64,000 nt of DNA from Deltaproteobacteria bacterium CSP1-8 (GTDB lineage Bacteria; Desulfobacterota; Deferrimicrobia; Deferrimicrobiales; Deferrimicrobiaceae), in the NCBI GenBank assembly GCA_001443455.1, contig LDXO01000003.1, forward strand, positions 82,232-146,231. The letters run 5' to 3'. Of the stretch, positions 53,149-63,106 are shown one piece after another. Below the pieces are notes generated by a model that was not told the origin of the DNA, ran no database searches, and saw only the letters and a list, made by a program, of their open reading frames with translations. Every line of letters starts with the position of its first letter. The stretch's first letter is position 1. The position numbers were made by a program, and so were the translations under genes.

Positions 53149-53964
53149 TTGTTCGTTAACGGTCTTCTGTTCGTCCTTACATTTTTCACCACCCTCGTCG
53201 CGGGGGCATTCCTCGCCGGCGGGAACCCGCTTGCGGCCCCCCATGACCTTCTGCTCGGTTTCATGTTCTCCCTCCCGCTCCTCTCCATCCTCGGCATACA
53301 CGAGCTGGGCCATTACACGGCGGCCAGGCGGCACGACGTGGAGGTGACTCCCCCGTACTTCATTCCCGCCCCGTCGTTCATCGGGACGTTCGGCGCCTTC
53401 ATCAAGATCAAGTCCCCCGTCCCGCACCGGAACGCCCTGATGGACATCGGGGCCGCCGGGCCGATCGCGGGCGCCATCGTGGCCGTGCCCGTCCTCCTCA
53501 TCGGCCTCAAGCTGTCGGTCGTGCGGCAGACCGCCGGGGTCGAGACGGGGATTCCCCTCGGGGAGTCGATCCTCTTCCGGGCTGCTACCTACGCCGTTTT
53601 CGGGGCCGTCCCGGAGGGGTACGACGTGGTTTTGCACCCCGTGGCCTTCGCGGGGTGGATCGGGCTGCTCGTCACCGCCTTGAACCTCCTTCCGTCCGGC
53701 CAGCTCGACGGCGGCCACATCGCCTATGCGCTCTTCGGGGTCCGGTATGAGAAGGTCGCGCGCGCCGTGCCGTACCTCCTCCTCCCGCTGGGGCTTCTCT
53801 GGGCGGGGTGGATCCTGTGGTCCCTCATGCTCCTCTTCCTGGGGACGAGGCACCCGCCGCCCCTCTTCGACGAGGTTCCCCTGACGCCCGGGAGAAGGGG
53901 CCTCGGGTTCGCGGCGGCCCTCCTCTTCCTGATCTGCTTCACCCCCAACCCGATCCCGGGATAA
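53149..53964 (+). CDS. site-2-protease family (M50) membrane metalloprotease
   Basis: The 271-residue membrane protein has the zinc motif IHELGHYTAARR (HExxH, about 50-61) inside a hydrophobic segment. The second metal motif NLLPSGQLDGGH (about 178-189) supplies the Asp ligand. About six membrane helices are visible. Such proteases cut membrane-anchored regulators. No PDZ domain is present, and the substrate is unknown. TTG 53149 is preferred because AAGGAG lies 9 bp upstream; the in-frame TTG at 53119 falls in the promoter -10 box. Confidence 0.88.
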   Translation: MFVNGLLFVLTFFTTLVAGAFLAGGNPLAAPHDLLLGFMFSLPLLSILGIHELGHYTAARRHDVEVTPPYFIPAPSFIGTFGAFIKIKSPVPHRNALMDIGAAGPIAGAIVAVPVLLIGLKLSVVRQTAGVETGIPLGESILFRAATYAVFGAVPEGYDVVLHPVAFAGWIGLLVTALNLLPSGQLDGGHIAYALFGVRYEKVARAVPYLLLPLGLLWAGWILWSLMLLFLGTRHPPPLFDEVPLTPGRRGLGFAAALLFLICFTPNPIPG

Positions 53965-53974
53965 GGGGGCGGTC

Positions 53975-55726
53975 ATCCGCGAGCTCCTCTCCCTGTTCCC
54001 CTACCTTGACCGCCACAGGCGGGCATACCTGGCGTGCGCCCTCGTCCTGTTCGTCTCCAGCCTGTTCGGTCTTCTTGTTCCGTGGATGACCCGGGAGGCG
54101 ATCGACGGGATATCGGCGCCCGGGGGGAGGGCGCGGGTCGTCCGGGCCGTGTCCTGGATGGTCCTATTCGCGGCGCTGCACGGGGGGTTCCGGTATTTCG
54201 GCCGGCGGGGGATGCTCGTGAACGCCAGCCGGGTGGAGATGCGTCTCCGGCGGGACCTCCTCTTCCATGTGATCCGCCTTCCCCTCGCGTTTTTCGGGAG
54301 GACGCCCACCGGCGACGTGATGTCCCGGCTGACCAACGACGTCTCGGCGGTCTGGCTCTTCCTCGGACCCGGGCTGCTGATCCTGGCGGGGACTGCGATC
54401 TCCTACGTCCTGGCCCTTTTCTTCATGGCCCGGATCAGCGTCATGCTGACGCTCGTATCGCTCGCGCTTGCGCCCGTGGTCGTGATCACGTCCCGGGAGT
54501 ACGGCAGGGCGTTCCACCGGTACCACCGGAAGGCCCAGGAATCCCTCGCCGCGATGAACGCCGCCCTCCAGGAGAACATCGCCGGCATCCGGCTGGTCAA
54601 GGCGTACGGGCTCGAGGGGCAGGAGGAGAAAAGGTTCCACCGCGCCTGCCGGGAGTATTACCGGCAGAACGTCTCGGTCTCGAAGACCTCCGCCGCCTTC
54701 CACGGGGCGATCGGGCTGCTGGCGGGGATAGGGGTGGCCCTCGTCCTCCTGCTGGGAGCGTGGCTCGTGATCCGGGGGAGGCTGACGCTGGGGGGATTCG
54801 TCGCCTTCAACGCCTATCTCGCGATGCTCTCCTTCCCGACGATGGCGCTCGGATGGGTGATCAACCTCTTCCAGCGGGGCGGCAGCGCGATGGGTCGGAT
54901 CAACGAGTTCCTCGGGATCCCCGCCGAACCGCGGGAGCCCTCCCTGTTTCCTCCGCGAAAGGTTCCGGACGCGCCGTTCCTTGAAGTTTCCGACCTCTCG
55001 TTCGCCTATGAGGGGCAAGACAGGGGCGAGGCGCTCCGGGGGATCACCTTCTCGCTCCGGAAAGGGGAGATCGCGGGCCTCGTGGGGCAGACGGGAAGCG
55101 GGAAGACCACGCTCTTCTCCCTGCTCCTGCGGCTGTATCCCGTCCCGCCGGGGACCGTCTTCCTCGAGGGGAGGGATGTGAGCGCGATCCCGTTGGACGA
55201 GGTTCGGCGCGCGGTTTCCCTCGTGAGCCAGGATCCGTTCCTCTTCTCGGACACGATCCTGGCGAACATCGGTTTCGGGAGGGATGTGCCGGATGAGGAG
55301 GATGCGCGCCGCGCCGCCTCCATGGCCCGGTTCCTGGCCGAGATCGAGGAGATGCCGGGCGGCATGCACGCGGTGATCGGGGAGCGGGGGATCTCCCTGT
55401 CCGGCGGGCAGAAGCAGCGGGCCACGATCGCCCGGGCCCTCTGCGCGGGAGGGGAACTCCTCCTTCTCGACGACGCGCTCTCCGCGGTCGACTCGGAGAC
55501 GGAGCAGGAGATCTTCCGGGAGATCCTCTCCGTCCGGGGCGGCCGGACGGTCCTGTTCAGCACGCACCGGATGGCCTCCCTCTCCCGGTGCGACAGGATC
55601 CTGGTCCTCGAGGGGGGCAGGATCGTGGAGGAGGGGACGCACGACCTGCTGCTCTCCCGCGCGGGGGCGTATTTCGATCTCTATTCCCGGCAGTTGCTTG
55701 TTCGGGAGCTGGAGGCGGCGCCGTGA
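53975..55726 (+). CDS. ABC exporter half-transporter, first subunit (non-canonical start)
   Basis: A fused membrane-ATPase protein: membrane domain (about 1-310) and ATPase (about 330-583) with Walker A GQTGSGKTTL, Q loop SLVSQDPFLF, signature LSGGQKQR and Walker B LLLDDALSAVD. The first canonical start is ATG 54086, but that would delete membrane helix 1. The frame stays open upstream and reads IRELLSLFPYLDRHRRAYL, the normal exporter N-terminus, with AAGGGGG just before it. I therefore place the start at ATC 53975 (or GTC 53972). The stop overlaps the next subunit's GTG. Confidence 0.85.
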   Translation: MRELLSLFPYLDRHRRAYLACALVLFVSSLFGLLVPWMTREAIDGISAPGGRARVVRAVSWMVLFAALHGGFRYFGRRGMLVNASRVEMRLRRDLLFHVIRLPLAFFGRTPTGDVMSRLTNDVSAVWLFLGPGLLILAGTAISYVLALFFMARISVMLTLVSLALAPVVVITSREYGRAFHRYHRKAQESLAAMNAALQENIAGIRLVKAYGLEGQEEKRFHRACREYYRQNVSVSKTSAAFHGAIGLLAGIGVALVLLLGAWLVIRGRLTLGGFVAFNAYLAMLSFPTMALGWVINLFQRGGSAMGRINEFLGIPAEPREPSLFPPRKVPDAPFLEVSDLSFAYEGQDRGEALRGITFSLRKGEIAGLVGQTGSGKTTLFSLLLRLYPVPPGTVFLEGRDVSAIPLDEVRRAVSLVSQDPFLFSDTILANIGFGRDVPDEEDARRAASMARFLAEIEEMPGGMHAVIGERGISLSGGQKQRATIARALCAGGELLLLDDALSAVDSETEQEIFREILSVRGGRTVLFSTHRMASLSRCDRILVLEGGRIVEEGTHDLLLSRAGAYFDLYSRQLLVRELEAAP

Positions 55727-57555
55727 GCAACGGGACGGAGTTCTATTTCTACGAGGACCGGGTGGAAGCCCGGGGGATGGACATCCGGCTCCTGCGCCGT
55801 CTCCTTTCCTACCTGGTCCCCCACAAGGGGCTGATCGCGCTGGCCCTCGCGGGGCTTCTTCTCGGAACGGCCTGCCAGCTCGCAGGCCCCTATATCCTCA
55901 AGCTGGTCATCGACCGGAACGTCACGCCCCGGGTCCTCGACGGAATGGCCGGCCGGATCCTCCTCTATCTCGCGGCGCTCGCCGGCGCCATGGGTTTCCT
56001 CTACCTCCAGATGTTCTCGGTGTCCCTCATCGGGCAGAGGGTCATCCTCCACATCCGCACCGAGATGTTCGGCCGGCTCCAGCGCCTGCCGGTCTCCTTC
56101 TTCGACCGCACCCCCACCGGGCGGCTGATGACCCGCCTCACGTCGGACGTGGAGGCGCTCCAGGAGCTCATCTCCTCGGGCCTCGTTTCCACCGTCGGCG
56201 ACGTGGCGCTCCTGGCGGGCACCGCCTCGGTCCTGTTGTGGATGGACGCCCGCCTCGCGCTGGTCGTTTTCGCCGTCCTTCCCGCCCTCGTCCTCTTCGT
56301 CGAGCTCCTGAAGAGGTTCATCCGGGAGGCGAATCGGGAGAAGAGAAGGAAGCTCGCCCGGATCAACGCCTACCTCCAGGAGCACGTGAGCGGGGTGGCG
56401 GTCGTGAAGGCCTTCGTCCAGGAGGAGAAATCGGTCCGCGGGTTCGACGCCCGCAACGAGGAATACTGCGCGGAGAGCATCCGCCTGACGAACTTCTACT
56501 CCGTGTACTTCCCCGGCGTGGAGCTCTTCGCCTCCGTCGCGGTGGCCCTCCTCCTCTGGCAGGGGGGGATCCGGGTGATCGCGGGGGCCGTCACCTTCGG
56601 AACCCTGGTCGCGTTCCTCGAGTACGCGCAGAAGTTCTATAACCCCATCAAGGACATGAGCGACAAGTACAACATTCTCCAGGCGGCGCTCGCGTCGAGC
56701 GAGCGGATCTTCCACATCCTCGACATGGAGGTCTCTCCCGAGTACGGGCCGGTCCCTTCCGGCGGGGAGGAAGATGCCGGGGCCGTGGATGCATGGGGCG
56801 CGGGGGGCGCACGGCGGGCCGGGCCGCCGGCGATCGAGTTCCGGGACGTCTGGTTTTCCTACCCGAAAGGAGGCGGCGAGGAGCGGGGGATGGTGCTCCG
56901 CGGCGTCTCCTTCGCGCTCCTCGAGGGAGAGACGGGGGCGATCGTGGGCGCCACCGGCGCGGGGAAGACGACGATCCTCAACCTGCTGTGCCGGTTCTAC
57001 GAGATCTCCCGGGGCGAGATCCGTCTCTTCGGAAGGGACGTGCGGGAGATCCCCCGCGGCGAGCTTCGCGGGATGATCTCCCTCGTCCTCCAGGACCCGT
57101 TCCTCTTCTCCGGGACCATCCGGGAGAACGTGGAGGCGGGGGGGGCTGCGATCGACCGGGCCGTGGAGGTGGCCGGCGTCGCGCGGTTCTCCGCCGCCTG
57201 GGACGGCGGGCTCATCACGCAGGTGGGGGAGCGGGGGGGGCGGCTCTCCGTCGGGCAGCGGCAGCTCGTGTCGTTCGCGCGGGCGCTGGCCCGCGACCCG
57301 AAGATCCTCATCCTGGACGAGGCCACCTCCAGCGTGGACCCGGTGACCGAGCACGAGCTCCAAAGCGCCCTCGCGAAGATCCTGTCGGGGCGCACGTCCC
57401 TCGTGGTCGCCCACCGGCTCTCCACCATTCTCTCGGCGGACCGGATCATCGTGATGCACCGGGGAAAGGTCCGGGAGACCGGCACCCACCAGGAACTCCT
57501 CGCGGCCCGGGGGATCTACCACCGGCTGTTCACCCTCCAGTTCGCGGGACGGTAG
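55723..57555 (+). CDS. ABC exporter half-transporter, second subunit
   Basis: The 610-residue half-transporter has a membrane domain (about 25-330) and an ATPase domain with Walker A GATGAGKTTI, Q loop SLVLQDPFLF, signature LSVGQRQL and Walker B LILDEATSSVD. An insert of about 35 residues, rich in Gly/Ala/Glu (about 345-370), precedes the ATPase. Start GTG overlaps the previous gene's stop. The two subunits presumably form a heterodimeric exporter; the substrate cannot be read from sequence, but lipid or drug export is common. Confidence 0.92.
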   Translation: MSNGTEFYFYEDRVEARGMDIRLLRRLLSYLVPHKGLIALALAGLLLGTACQLAGPYILKLVIDRNVTPRVLDGMAGRILLYLAALAGAMGFLYLQMFSVSLIGQRVILHIRTEMFGRLQRLPVSFFDRTPTGRLMTRLTSDVEALQELISSGLVSTVGDVALLAGTASVLLWMDARLALVVFAVLPALVLFVELLKRFIREANREKRRKLARINAYLQEHVSGVAVVKAFVQEEKSVRGFDARNEEYCAESIRLTNFYSVYFPGVELFASVAVALLLWQGGIRVIAGAVTFGTLVAFLEYAQKFYNPIKDMSDKYNILQAALASSERIFHILDMEVSPEYGPVPSGGEEDAGAVDAWGAGGARRAGPPAIEFRDVWFSYPKGGGEERGMVLRGVSFALLEGETGAIVGATGAGKTTILNLLCRFYEISRGEIRLFGRDVREIPRGELRGMISLVLQDPFLFSGTIRENVEAGGAAIDRAVEVAGVARFSAAWDGGLITQVGERGGRLSVGQRQLVSFARALARDPKILILDEATSSVDPVTEHELQSALAKILSGRTSLVVAHRLSTILSADRIIVMHRGKVRETGTHQELLAARGIYHRLFTLQFAGR

Positions 57556-57836
57556 GCCTTCCCGTCGGACGGGACACTCTCACCGGGGACAGTTGCCTGC
57601 GACCAGGGGCCCCGGCTCGCGGGGGGCTTCCACTCCGCTACGCTCGCGACCTGCGACCGCTCGCTGCCCTTCCGCTCGACGCAATTTCCGCCTCGCTCCA
57701 GAGGCCGCTCCGCGGAACCCCCCGCATCGCCTCAGGTCCCCTGAAGCCGGGGTCCGGTTGCCCTTCCGGAAAGTGTGGTCCTCCGACCTTCGATATATTA
57801 GAATAGCTTTTTTACTCCCCCACGGAGGCGCCGTGT
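57556..57836. other. intergenic region between the ABC exporter and purC
   Basis: This 281-bp stretch has a hairpin TCCCGT-CGG-ACGGGA at 57560-57574 right after the exporter stop, without a T run. CCTGCGACC occurs twice. Near the right end TATATTAGAATAG gives possible -10 boxes for purC, but no matching -35 is clear. No coding frame is convincing. Confidence 0.5.
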
Positions 57837-58733
57837 ATGGTTTTGGAGGCCGTTGTCGAGACGAATCTTCCCGGCCTGACCCTGGTCGGGCGGGGGAAGG
57901 TGAGGGACATCTACGAGATAGGCGACAAGCTGCTGCTGGTGGCGTCCGACCGGCTGTCCGCCTTCGACGTGGTGCTGCCGGACGGGATCCCCGGCAAGGG
58001 GAAGGTCCTCACCCAGATCTCCGCCTTCTGGTTCCGGAAGCTGGCGGACATCGTGCCCAACCACATGCTCACGATCGACCCGGAGGAATTTCCGCCTACC
58101 GCGAGGTCTCACGAGGAGACGATCGCAGGTCGTTCGATGCTTTGCCGGAAGGCGAAGCCGCTTCCCGTCGAGTGCGTCGTGCGCGGGTACCTGTCCGGCT
58201 CCGGATGGTCGGAATACCGCGAGCGGGGGGAGGTCTGCGGGATCAAGGTCCCCGGAGGGCTGCTCGAGTCCGCACGGCTCCCGGAGCCGATCTTCACCCC
58301 CGCCACCAAGGAGGAGAAGGGAAAGCACGACGTGAACATCACTTTTACGAAGATGGTCGACGTCGTCGGGAAACCGATGGCCGAGAAGGCGCGCGCCGTC
58401 TCGCTGGAGATCTACCGCAGGGCGGCGGACTACGCCCGCGGGAGGGGAATCATCATCGCCGACACCAAGTTCGAGTTCGGGCTGGCGAACGGGAAGCTCA
58501 TCCTGATCGACGAGGTGCTGACGCCGGACTCGTCGAGGTTCTGGCCCGCGGACGGCTACCGGCCGGGCGGCCCGCAGAGGAGCTTCGACAAGCAGTTCGT
58601 CCGCGATTATCTGCTGACGCTTCCGTGGAACAAGACCGCGCCGGGACCGAAGCTTCCCGCCGACGTGATCGAGAAGACGGCGGAAAAATACCGGGAGGCG
58701 CTGAAAATCCTGACGGGGAGGGATATCGAGTAG
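57837..58733 (+). CDS. purC: SAICAR synthase
   Basis: PurC joins aspartate to CAIR with ATP in purine synthesis. The 298-residue length places it in the longer yeast-Ade1-like form. Motifs are [22 protein letters not shown] (about 18-40, ATP lid), [14 protein letters not shown] and KFEFG (about 209-213), followed by [14 protein letters not shown] (about 220-233). It stands alone rather than in a pur cluster. GGAGGCGCCGTGT precedes the ATG. Confidence 0.95.
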   Translation: MVLEAVVETNLPGLTLVGRGKVRDIYEIGDKLLLVASDRLSAFDVVLPDGIPGKGKVLTQISAFWFRKLADIVPNHMLTIDPEEFPPTARSHEETIAGRSMLCRKAKPLPVECVVRGYLSGSGWSEYRERGEVCGIKVPGGLLESARLPEPIFTPATKEEKGKHDVNITFTKMVDVVGKPMAEKARAVSLEIYRRAADYARGRGIIIADTKFEFGLANGKLILIDEVLTPDSSRFWPADGYRPGGPQRSFDKQFVRDYLLTLPWNKTAPGPKLPADVIEKTAEKYREALKILTGRDIE

Positions 58734-58758
58734 GGTGAGCTGGCCCGCCTGATTTACA

Positions 58759-60051
58759 ATGGTCTTTATGGGGAAACAATTGGCCAGCGAGGAAATCCGC
58801 GGAAAGACGGTGGCGATCATCGGCGGCGGCCCTGCGGGTTGCGCGACCGCCATCCGACTTGTCCACCTCTCCCGCAAGCAGGACCTCGGTCTGCGCGTCG
58901 TCCTCTTCGAGGGGAAGGACTTCGAGCGCCACTACAACCAGTGCGCCGGCGTCCTCTCCCCCCCCATCGAGGAACTTCTCCAGTGCCGTCTCGATGTCGA
59001 GCTGCCCTACGAGATCTTCAAGCGCCAGATCTTCGGCTACCGCCTCCACACCGGGGGAAAGGAGATCCTGCTCGTCGGTCCCCACCGGGGCGGCGCCACC
59101 TACGCCGTGCGCCGGGTCGTGTTCGACCGGTTCTTCCTGGCCAGCGCCGAAAAGGCGGGAGTGGAGGTTTCCCGAAGCCGCGTGACGGCGATCGACTTTC
59201 CCCGCACCGGGCGCGACAGGGTCTTCCTGTACACGGAGGGGGGGATGATCAAGGCGGACGCGGTCGTGGCCGCGTTCGGGCTCGACGACGGGATGATGAG
59301 CGTCTTCGAGATGTCCACCGGGGGCCGGTACCGCAGGCCGGGCAAGTACATGCACACCTTCGTGGTGAAGATCGCCACGGACCGCACCTTCATCGAGAAG
59401 AAACTCGGCAGCATCATCTACGCCTACCTCTTCCCCCCGGGAATCCCCAACCTGGATTTCGGCGCGATCACCCCCAAGGGGGACCACGTCATCGCGAACG
59501 TGGCGGGGCGGCACGCGACCGTGGAGGACATGTACGCTTTCCTGTCGCTGGCCGTCGTGCGGGATCACCTCCCGCCGCTCGCGCTCGACGGCCAGGAAGT
59601 ATACCGAGGGAAGTTCCCCGGAAAGCCCGCGAAGGGGACGACGGGGGACCGGTACCTGGTGGTGGGGGATGCGACCGGCTGGATGCGCCCCTTCAAGGGA
59701 AAGGGGATCAACCTGGCGATCCATACGGGCATCCTGGCGGCCGAGACGATGGTGGAGCACGGCATCGGCTCCGCCTCCTTCCGGCTCTACGAGGAGCGGA
59801 CGAAAAACCTCCGGGAGGATTATCTCTACGGAACGTGGATGCGCCACCTGTGCAAGGCAGGGGAGATCACGGGAATGCTCGGGACGATCCTTTCGATGGC
59901 GAAGGTGGACCAGGGCGTGCACGACGCCCTGTTCAACGCGGTGTCCGGACACGATTCCTTCCGGAACATCTTTTTGCAGCACGTCCGGCCCCGCGTTCTT
60001 GCCAACGTGGTCAGGAACTACATCGTGGACCAGAAGAGGAGGTGGGCATGA
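58759..60051 (+). CDS. geranylgeranyl-reductase-like FAD oxidoreductase
   Basis: The 430-residue flavoprotein has the FAD loop VAIIGGGPAGCATAIRL (about 17-33), HYNQCAGVLSPPIEE (the conserved CxG-type region of GG reductases) and YLVVGDATGWMRPFKGKGINLAI (about 296-318). This suggests saturation of isoprenoid or quinone side chains, or another lipid-linked oxidation. No ribosome-binding site is seen; TACAAT at 58755-58760 lies 7 bp before a second ATG at 58768, so a leaderless start there is possible. It overlaps the GNAT gene by 4 bp. Confidence 0.82.
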   Translation: MVFMGKQLASEEIRGKTVAIIGGGPAGCATAIRLVHLSRKQDLGLRVVLFEGKDFERHYNQCAGVLSPPIEELLQCRLDVELPYEIFKRQIFGYRLHTGGKEILLVGPHRGGATYAVRRVVFDRFFLASAEKAGVEVSRSRVTAIDFPRTGRDRVFLYTEGGMIKADAVVAAFGLDDGMMSVFEMSTGGRYRRPGKYMHTFVVKIATDRTFIEKKLGSIIYAYLFPPGIPNLDFGAITPKGDHVIANVAGRHATVEDMYAFLSLAVVRDHLPPLALDGQEVYRGKFPGKPAKGTTGDRYLVVGDATGWMRPFKGKGINLAIHTGILAAETMVEHGIGSASFRLYEERTKNLREDYLYGTWMRHLCKAGEITGMLGTILSMAKVDQGVHDALFNAVSGHDSFRNIFLQHVRPRVLANVVRNYIVDQKRRWA

Positions 60052-60491
60052 GCGTCACGGTGCGGAGGATGCGGACCCAGGATGCGGAGGCGGTCCTTAG
60101 GATCGACGAGAAGATCACCGGCCGCCCGCACGAGGCGCAATGGGAGGCCAGGATCATCGACCACGTGACGGGGAACCCCCTGGGGTGCCTGGTGGCCGAG
60201 GCGGACGGAAAAATCGTCGGCTTCATCTTAGGCGAGATCCGCGGGTGGGAGTTCGCCATCCCCAAGAGCGGCTGGATCGAGATCGTGGGCGTCGACCCCG
60301 AGTTCCAGGGGAGGGGGGTCGCGAAAGCGCTGATCGAGAAACTGAATGTCTACTTCCAGAATCACAACGTCGAGAAGGTGCGTCTGATGGTGAACTGGAA
60401 CGACGGCGGTCTCGTCTCGTTCTTCCGAGCCGTGGGTTTTGAACGATCGGAGTTCATCATCCTCGAAAAAGGCGTCGAAACCCCGGAATAA
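60048..60491 (+). CDS. GNAT-family N-acetyltransferase
   Basis: The 147-residue protein begins VTVRRMRTQDAEAVLRID and has the acetyl-CoA loop VDPEFQGRGVAKALIE (about 83-98) and a final FFRAVGFERSEF. The RimI-like size suggests a protein or small-molecule acetyltransferase. Translational coupling to the flavoprotein gene (ATGA) implies a joint role. AGAGGAGGTGGGC precedes the ATG. Confidence 0.9.
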   Translation: MSVTVRRMRTQDAEAVLRIDEKITGRPHEAQWEARIIDHVTGNPLGCLVAEADGKIVGFILGEIRGWEFAIPKSGWIEIVGVDPEFQGRGVAKALIEKLNVYFQNHNVEKVRLMVNWNDGGLVSFFRAVGFERSEFIILEKGVETPE

Positions 60492-60581
60492 GGAAATCCT
60501 TTCGAGGCACGGGGGGCTATCGGAGGGAGACGGCGTATCGATCCGACTGCGTCACCCATGGGGAGTCGAGGAGGAGTCAAG

Positions 60582-61190
60582 GTGAAGGAGGCGGAACGGT
60601 TTTTCTACCATCTGAGAGGCGTGCTCTCCCCCGTTGGGGGTTCCGGCGAGGCCCCGGAAGGGCTGCGGCCCGCGGGGGTCCTCGTTCCGCTTCGCGCCCG
60701 AAACGGCGAGGTGACGGTTGTCCTCGCGCGCCGCACGGAGCAGGTTCCCCACCACAAGGGGCAGGTCTGTTTCCCGGGGGGCAGCCGCGACCCCGGGGAC
60801 GCGGACCTGTTCGCCACCGCGCTTCGGGAGGCCGAGGAGGAGCTGGGGATCCGCGGAGAAAGCGTCGAGTTGCTCGGCGCGATGGAGCCGGTCCCGACGG
60901 TGACGGGATTTTTCATCCAGCCGTACGTGGTGCGGATCCCCGAAGAAACCGGTTTTTCGCTCGACGAATTCGAGATGGCGGAAGTGTTCGAGGTGCCCCT
61001 CCCGGTTTTTTCGGAGTATGACCGGTACCGGTGTGCCGAGACCACATTTCTGGGCGAGCCGTACAACGTCTACTTTTTCGATTACGGGCCGCACACGATC
61101 TGGGGCGCCACGGCCAAGATCCTCCACCGGCTGGCGGAGCTCACCCAGGGGATCTCCCCGCCATTGACACTCTTTCTGCCACCTGCGTAG
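60582..61190 (+). CDS. NUDIX hydrolase, CoA pyrophosphatase type
   Basis: The 202-residue protein has the Nudix box FPGGSRDPGDADLFATALREAEEELGI in two parts: GGSRDPGDAD and REAEEELGI (about 66-93). The upstream QVPHHKGQVCFPGG and the long spacing are typical of NudL-like CoA diphosphatases, which cut CoA or acyl-CoA to 4'-phosphopantetheine. GTG 60582 is preferred since GAGGAGGAG lies 5-7 bp upstream; ATG 60558 has no such site. Confidence 0.88.
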   Translation: MKEAERFFYHLRGVLSPVGGSGEAPEGLRPAGVLVPLRARNGEVTVVLARRTEQVPHHKGQVCFPGGSRDPGDADLFATALREAEEELGIRGESVELLGAMEPVPTVTGFFIQPYVVRIPEETGFSLDEFEMAEVFEVPLPVFSEYDRYRCAETTFLGEPYNVYFFDYGPHTIWGATAKILHRLAELTQGISPPLTLFLPPA

Positions 61191-61193
61191 AAT
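61164..61193 (+). promoter_or_regulatory. sigma70-type promoter for metX-metW
   Basis: TTGACA (61164-61169) and TAGAAT (61188-61193) are spaced by 18 bp, overlapping the end of the NUDIX gene. The leader would be only about 20-50 nt, leaving no room for a SAM riboswitch. Confidence 0.7.
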
Positions 61194-61221
61194 ATAAAAT
61201 TACGTTTTTATCACGAAGGGG

Positions 61222-62421
61222 ATGCCGGAAGGCACGGGGGGAAGAACGGTGCCGCACAGGAAGGAACCGGGCTCCATCGGCCTGGTCAGGAAACAGTTCT
61301 ACACCTTTGGCGAACCTCCCCACGAGATGGAGCTCGCCAGCGGGGCGAAGCTGGGGCCGATCACGCTCGCCTACGAGACCTACGGGCGGCTGAACCGCGA
61401 CAAGTCGAACGCCATCCTGATTCTCCACGCGCTCTCGGGAGACTCGCACGCCGCGGGGAAATACTCGGAAAGCGACAAGAACCCGGGCTGGTGGGACAAC
61501 ACCATCGGGCCCGGCAAGGCGTTCGACACCGACAAGTATTTCGTCATCTGCTCGAACGTCATCGGCGGGTGCCAGGGGAGCACCGGGCCGGCCTCGATCA
61601 ACCCGGCGACGGGAAAGGAGTACGGTCTCTCCTTCCCGATGATCACCGTCCACGACATGGTGCGCGCCCAGATCCACCTCATCGACCACCTGGGGATCGA
61701 CAAGCTCCTTGCCGTCACGGGGGGCTCGATGGGGGGGATGCAGGCGCTGCGGTGGGCGGTCTCGTACCCGGACCGGGTCATCGCGTCGATTCCGATCGCG
61801 ACGACGTCGAAGCTCTCCCCCCAGGGGATCGCCTTCAACGAGGTGGGCCGGGTGGCGATCATGGCGGACCCCAACTTCAACGGCGGCGACTATTACGGCA
61901 GGACGGTTCCCCGGGAGGGCCTGGCCCTCGCCCGGATGATCGGCCACATCACGTATCTCTCCGACGACTCGATGCACGAGAAGTTCGGCCGGAAGCTCCG
62001 GGGGAAGAAGTCGTTCGGGTACAACTTCAACGTCGACTTCGAGGTCGAGAGCTATCTGCGGTACAAGGGGGATACGTTCGTCCACCGGTTCGACGCCAAC
62101 TCGTACCTCTACATCACCAAGGCGATCGACTACTTCGACCTGTCGCTCCCGGAGGGCTCCCTCGTCAAGGCGGTGGAGGGGACGAAGGCGAAGTTCCTCA
62201 TCATCTCGTTCAAGTCCGACTGGCTCTACCCCCCCTACCAGGCCCGGGAGATCGTCAAGGCGCTGATGATCAACGGGGTCGACGTGACCTATTGCGAGAT
62301 CGACTCGCGGTACGGGCACGACGCCTTCCTCCTGGACGAGGGCGAAATGTCGAAGATGATCACGAATTTTCTCGCCAACGTCGCGGAACGCAGCGGCATC
62401 CGCGAGGCGGCGTCCTCGTAA
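61222..62421 (+). CDS. metX: homoserine O-acetyltransferase
   Basis: MetX acetylates (or succinylates) homoserine for methionine synthesis. The alpha/beta hydrolase has the nucleophile Ser in [11 protein letters not shown] (about 167-177), the oxyanion [12 protein letters not shown] (about 72-83), and late Asp and His in [10 protein letters not shown] and [11 protein letters not shown] 61222 has GAAGGGG touching it, which is poor spacing; GTG 61249 has GGGGGGA at a good distance and may be the true start. metW follows and overlaps by one base. Confidence 0.95.
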   Translation: MPEGTGGRTVPHRKEPGSIGLVRKQFYTFGEPPHEMELASGAKLGPITLAYETYGRLNRDKSNAILILHALSGDSHAAGKYSESDKNPGWWDNTIGPGKAFDTDKYFVICSNVIGGCQGSTGPASINPATGKEYGLSFPMITVHDMVRAQIHLIDHLGIDKLLAVTGGSMGGMQALRWAVSYPDRVIASIPIATTSKLSPQGIAFNEVGRVAIMADPNFNGGDYYGRTVPREGLALARMIGHITYLSDDSMHEKFGRKLRGKKSFGYNFNVDFEVESYLRYKGDTFVHRFDANSYLYITKAIDYFDLSLPEGSLVKAVEGTKAKFLIISFKSDWLYPPYQAREIVKALMINGVDVTYCEIDSRYGHDAFLLDEGEMSKMITNFLANVAERSGIREAASS

Positions 62422-63032
62422 TGGCCGAAGGGGCGCGGATCGACCACAGCGTCATCCTCGATCTCATCCCGGCGGGAACGAAGGTCCTGGACCTGGGGTG
62501 CGGCGACGGATCGCTCCTCGTGAAGCTCGTCCGCCAGAAAGGCGTGACCGGCCGCGGGATCGAAATCTCCGAGGAGGGGGTCCGCGCCTGCATCGCCAAG
62601 GGTCTCACCGTCCTGCAGGGGGACATCGACCAGGGGCTTCGCGACTACCCGGACGGCTCCTTCGACTACGTCGTCCTCAACCAGACGCTCCAGGCGGTCA
62701 AAAAACCAGACGTCGTTCTCTCCGAGATGCTGCGCGTGGGGAAGAAGGGGATCGTGGGGTTTCCCAACTTCGCCTACTGGAAGATGCGGGCCTACCTGTT
62801 CACCTTCGGCCGGATGCCGAAGACCGAGTTTCTCCCGTTTGAATGGTACGACACGCCGAACATCCACTTCTGTTCGGTCCTGGACTTCACCGAGTATTGC
62901 GCGAAGAACGGGGTGACGATCGAGAAGACCGTCTACCTGTCGACCGACCGGGGCGGGCGGGTGCTCCGGGGGGTCCGGCCGAACCTGTTCGCGGAGAACG
63001 CGGTCTTTCTTCTGTCGGCGAGGAAGAGTTAG
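62421..63032 (+). CDS. metW: methionine biosynthesis protein MetW
   Basis: The 203-residue SAM-domain protein has motif I VLDLGCGDGSLLVKL (about 22-36), VVLNQTLQAVKKPD (about 89-102) and GFPNFAYWKMR (about 115-125), the MetW hallmarks. It is required with MetX for methionine synthesis in many proteobacteria. The ATG shares the last base of the metX stop codon (TAATG). Confidence 0.94.
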   Translation: MAEGARIDHSVILDLIPAGTKVLDLGCGDGSLLVKLVRQKGVTGRGIEISEEGVRACIAKGLTVLQGDIDQGLRDYPDGSFDYVVLNQTLQAVKKPDVVLSEMLRVGKKGIVGFPNFAYWKMRAYLFTFGRMPKTEFLPFEWYDTPNIHFCSVLDFTEYCAKNGVTIEKTVYLSTDRGGRVLRGVRPNLFAENAVFLLSARKS

Positions 63033-63106
63033 GTCGTCCGGGTGGCGGGGCCTGCCGTGGGCTCCCCGCGGGACGCCTCGAACCGCACGGGGCCGGGGCA
63101 ATCGGG

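Noticed and set aside
61194..61221. SAM riboswitch before metX
   Set aside because: The promoter lies about 30-60 bp from the start codon, leaving no room for a SAM-type aptamer.
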